From NCBI GenBank assembly GCA_016722565.1, contig JADKIU010000002.1, positions 496,001-560,000 on the forward strand: 64,000 bases of DNA. The letters are read 5' to 3'. This document shows positions 63,968 to 64,000 of this stretch, in pieces. Source of the DNA: Bacteroidota bacterium (lineage in GTDB: Bacteria; Bacteroidota; Bacteroidia; 2-12-FULL-35-15). The notes under the pieces are model-generated. The model searched no databases, was not told where the DNA came from, and saw nothing but the letters and a program-made list of their open reading frames with translations. A program made the position numbers and the translations under genes. The number at the start of each line of letters is the position of its first letter. Position 1 is the first letter of the stretch.

Positions 63968-64000
63968 ATTCTGCTTAAAAAAAGCGATGCAAATATACAT

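Overview
The window is chromosomal DNA from a member of the Bacteroidota (Flavobacteriia/Bacteroidia-like). The evidence is the number of proteins with type IX secretion (T9SS) C-terminal sorting domains, a PorD homologue, the gene order bamD-rpoZ-coaBC-porD-recN-fabI, AT-rich DNA, promoters of the Bacteroidota form (TTTG/TTG about 19-20 bases before TAnnTTTG), and A-rich translation starts that lack Shine-Dalgarno sequences. I see no integrase, transposase, phage module, CRISPR array or rRNA operon. This is core genome with surface-protein genes interspersed. One tRNA-Arg lies at the right edge.

Layout. 1-4.4 kb (+): a cut TPR protein, pyrD, HMG-CoA lyase, a hotdog thioesterase-like protein and a fatty acyl desaturase. 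4.4-8.1 kb (-): an OmpA-like protein and a large FG-GAP/ASPIC T9SS protein. 8.3-14.4 kb (-): the conserved envelope and housekeeping cluster bamD, rpoZ, coaBC, porD, recN, fabI. 14.5-16.3 kb (+): an alpha-oxoamine synthase (sphingolipid or sulfonolipid type) with a small secreted partner. 16.4-22.3 kb (-): cold shock protein, YggS, DUF1015, a Lys-type phosphoglycerate dehydrogenase, a polytopic membrane protein and a T9SS protein. 22.4-25.8 kb (-): the operon thrS-infC-rpmI-rplT. 26-33.6 kb (-): three tandem related secreted proteins behind a lipoprotein, pyrC, a BatA/VWA membrane protein, a TIGR02757 protein and an XRE-type regulator. 33.8-36.4 kb (+): small secreted proteins. 36.4-41.5 kb: MFS transporter, PepSY-like protein, a secreted unknown and clpC. 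41.8-45.7 kb (+): gyrA and a TPR protein. 46-63.5 kb: SF2 helicase, surface proteins, a LytS/LytTR two-component system, a DEAD-box RNA helicase, a 17-residue-repeat protein, a Gre-like factor, a YfiR-like lipoprotein and an outer-membrane protein.

The main observations are these. (1) infC has no ATG, GTG or TTG start. It begins at ATA behind a perfect AGGAGG, in a lineage that rarely uses Shine-Dalgarno sequences. (2) Five genes, including essential thrS, each carry a single-base frameshift, four of them in A runs; the pattern looks like sequence error, although the HMG-CoA lyase site is an exact A-AAA-AAG slippery heptamer. (3) The LytTR regulator has a candidate three-way-junction RNA leader that starts at the predicted transcription start. 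(4) A perfect 18-bp palindrome is inserted in frame in recN, and a decayed copy lies just upstream of the gene. (5) There is a tandem family of three small secreted proteins of unknown function. (6) The XRE regulator has a likely operator array of TTTGCAA half-sites in front of it. I found no obvious defence or mobile system.
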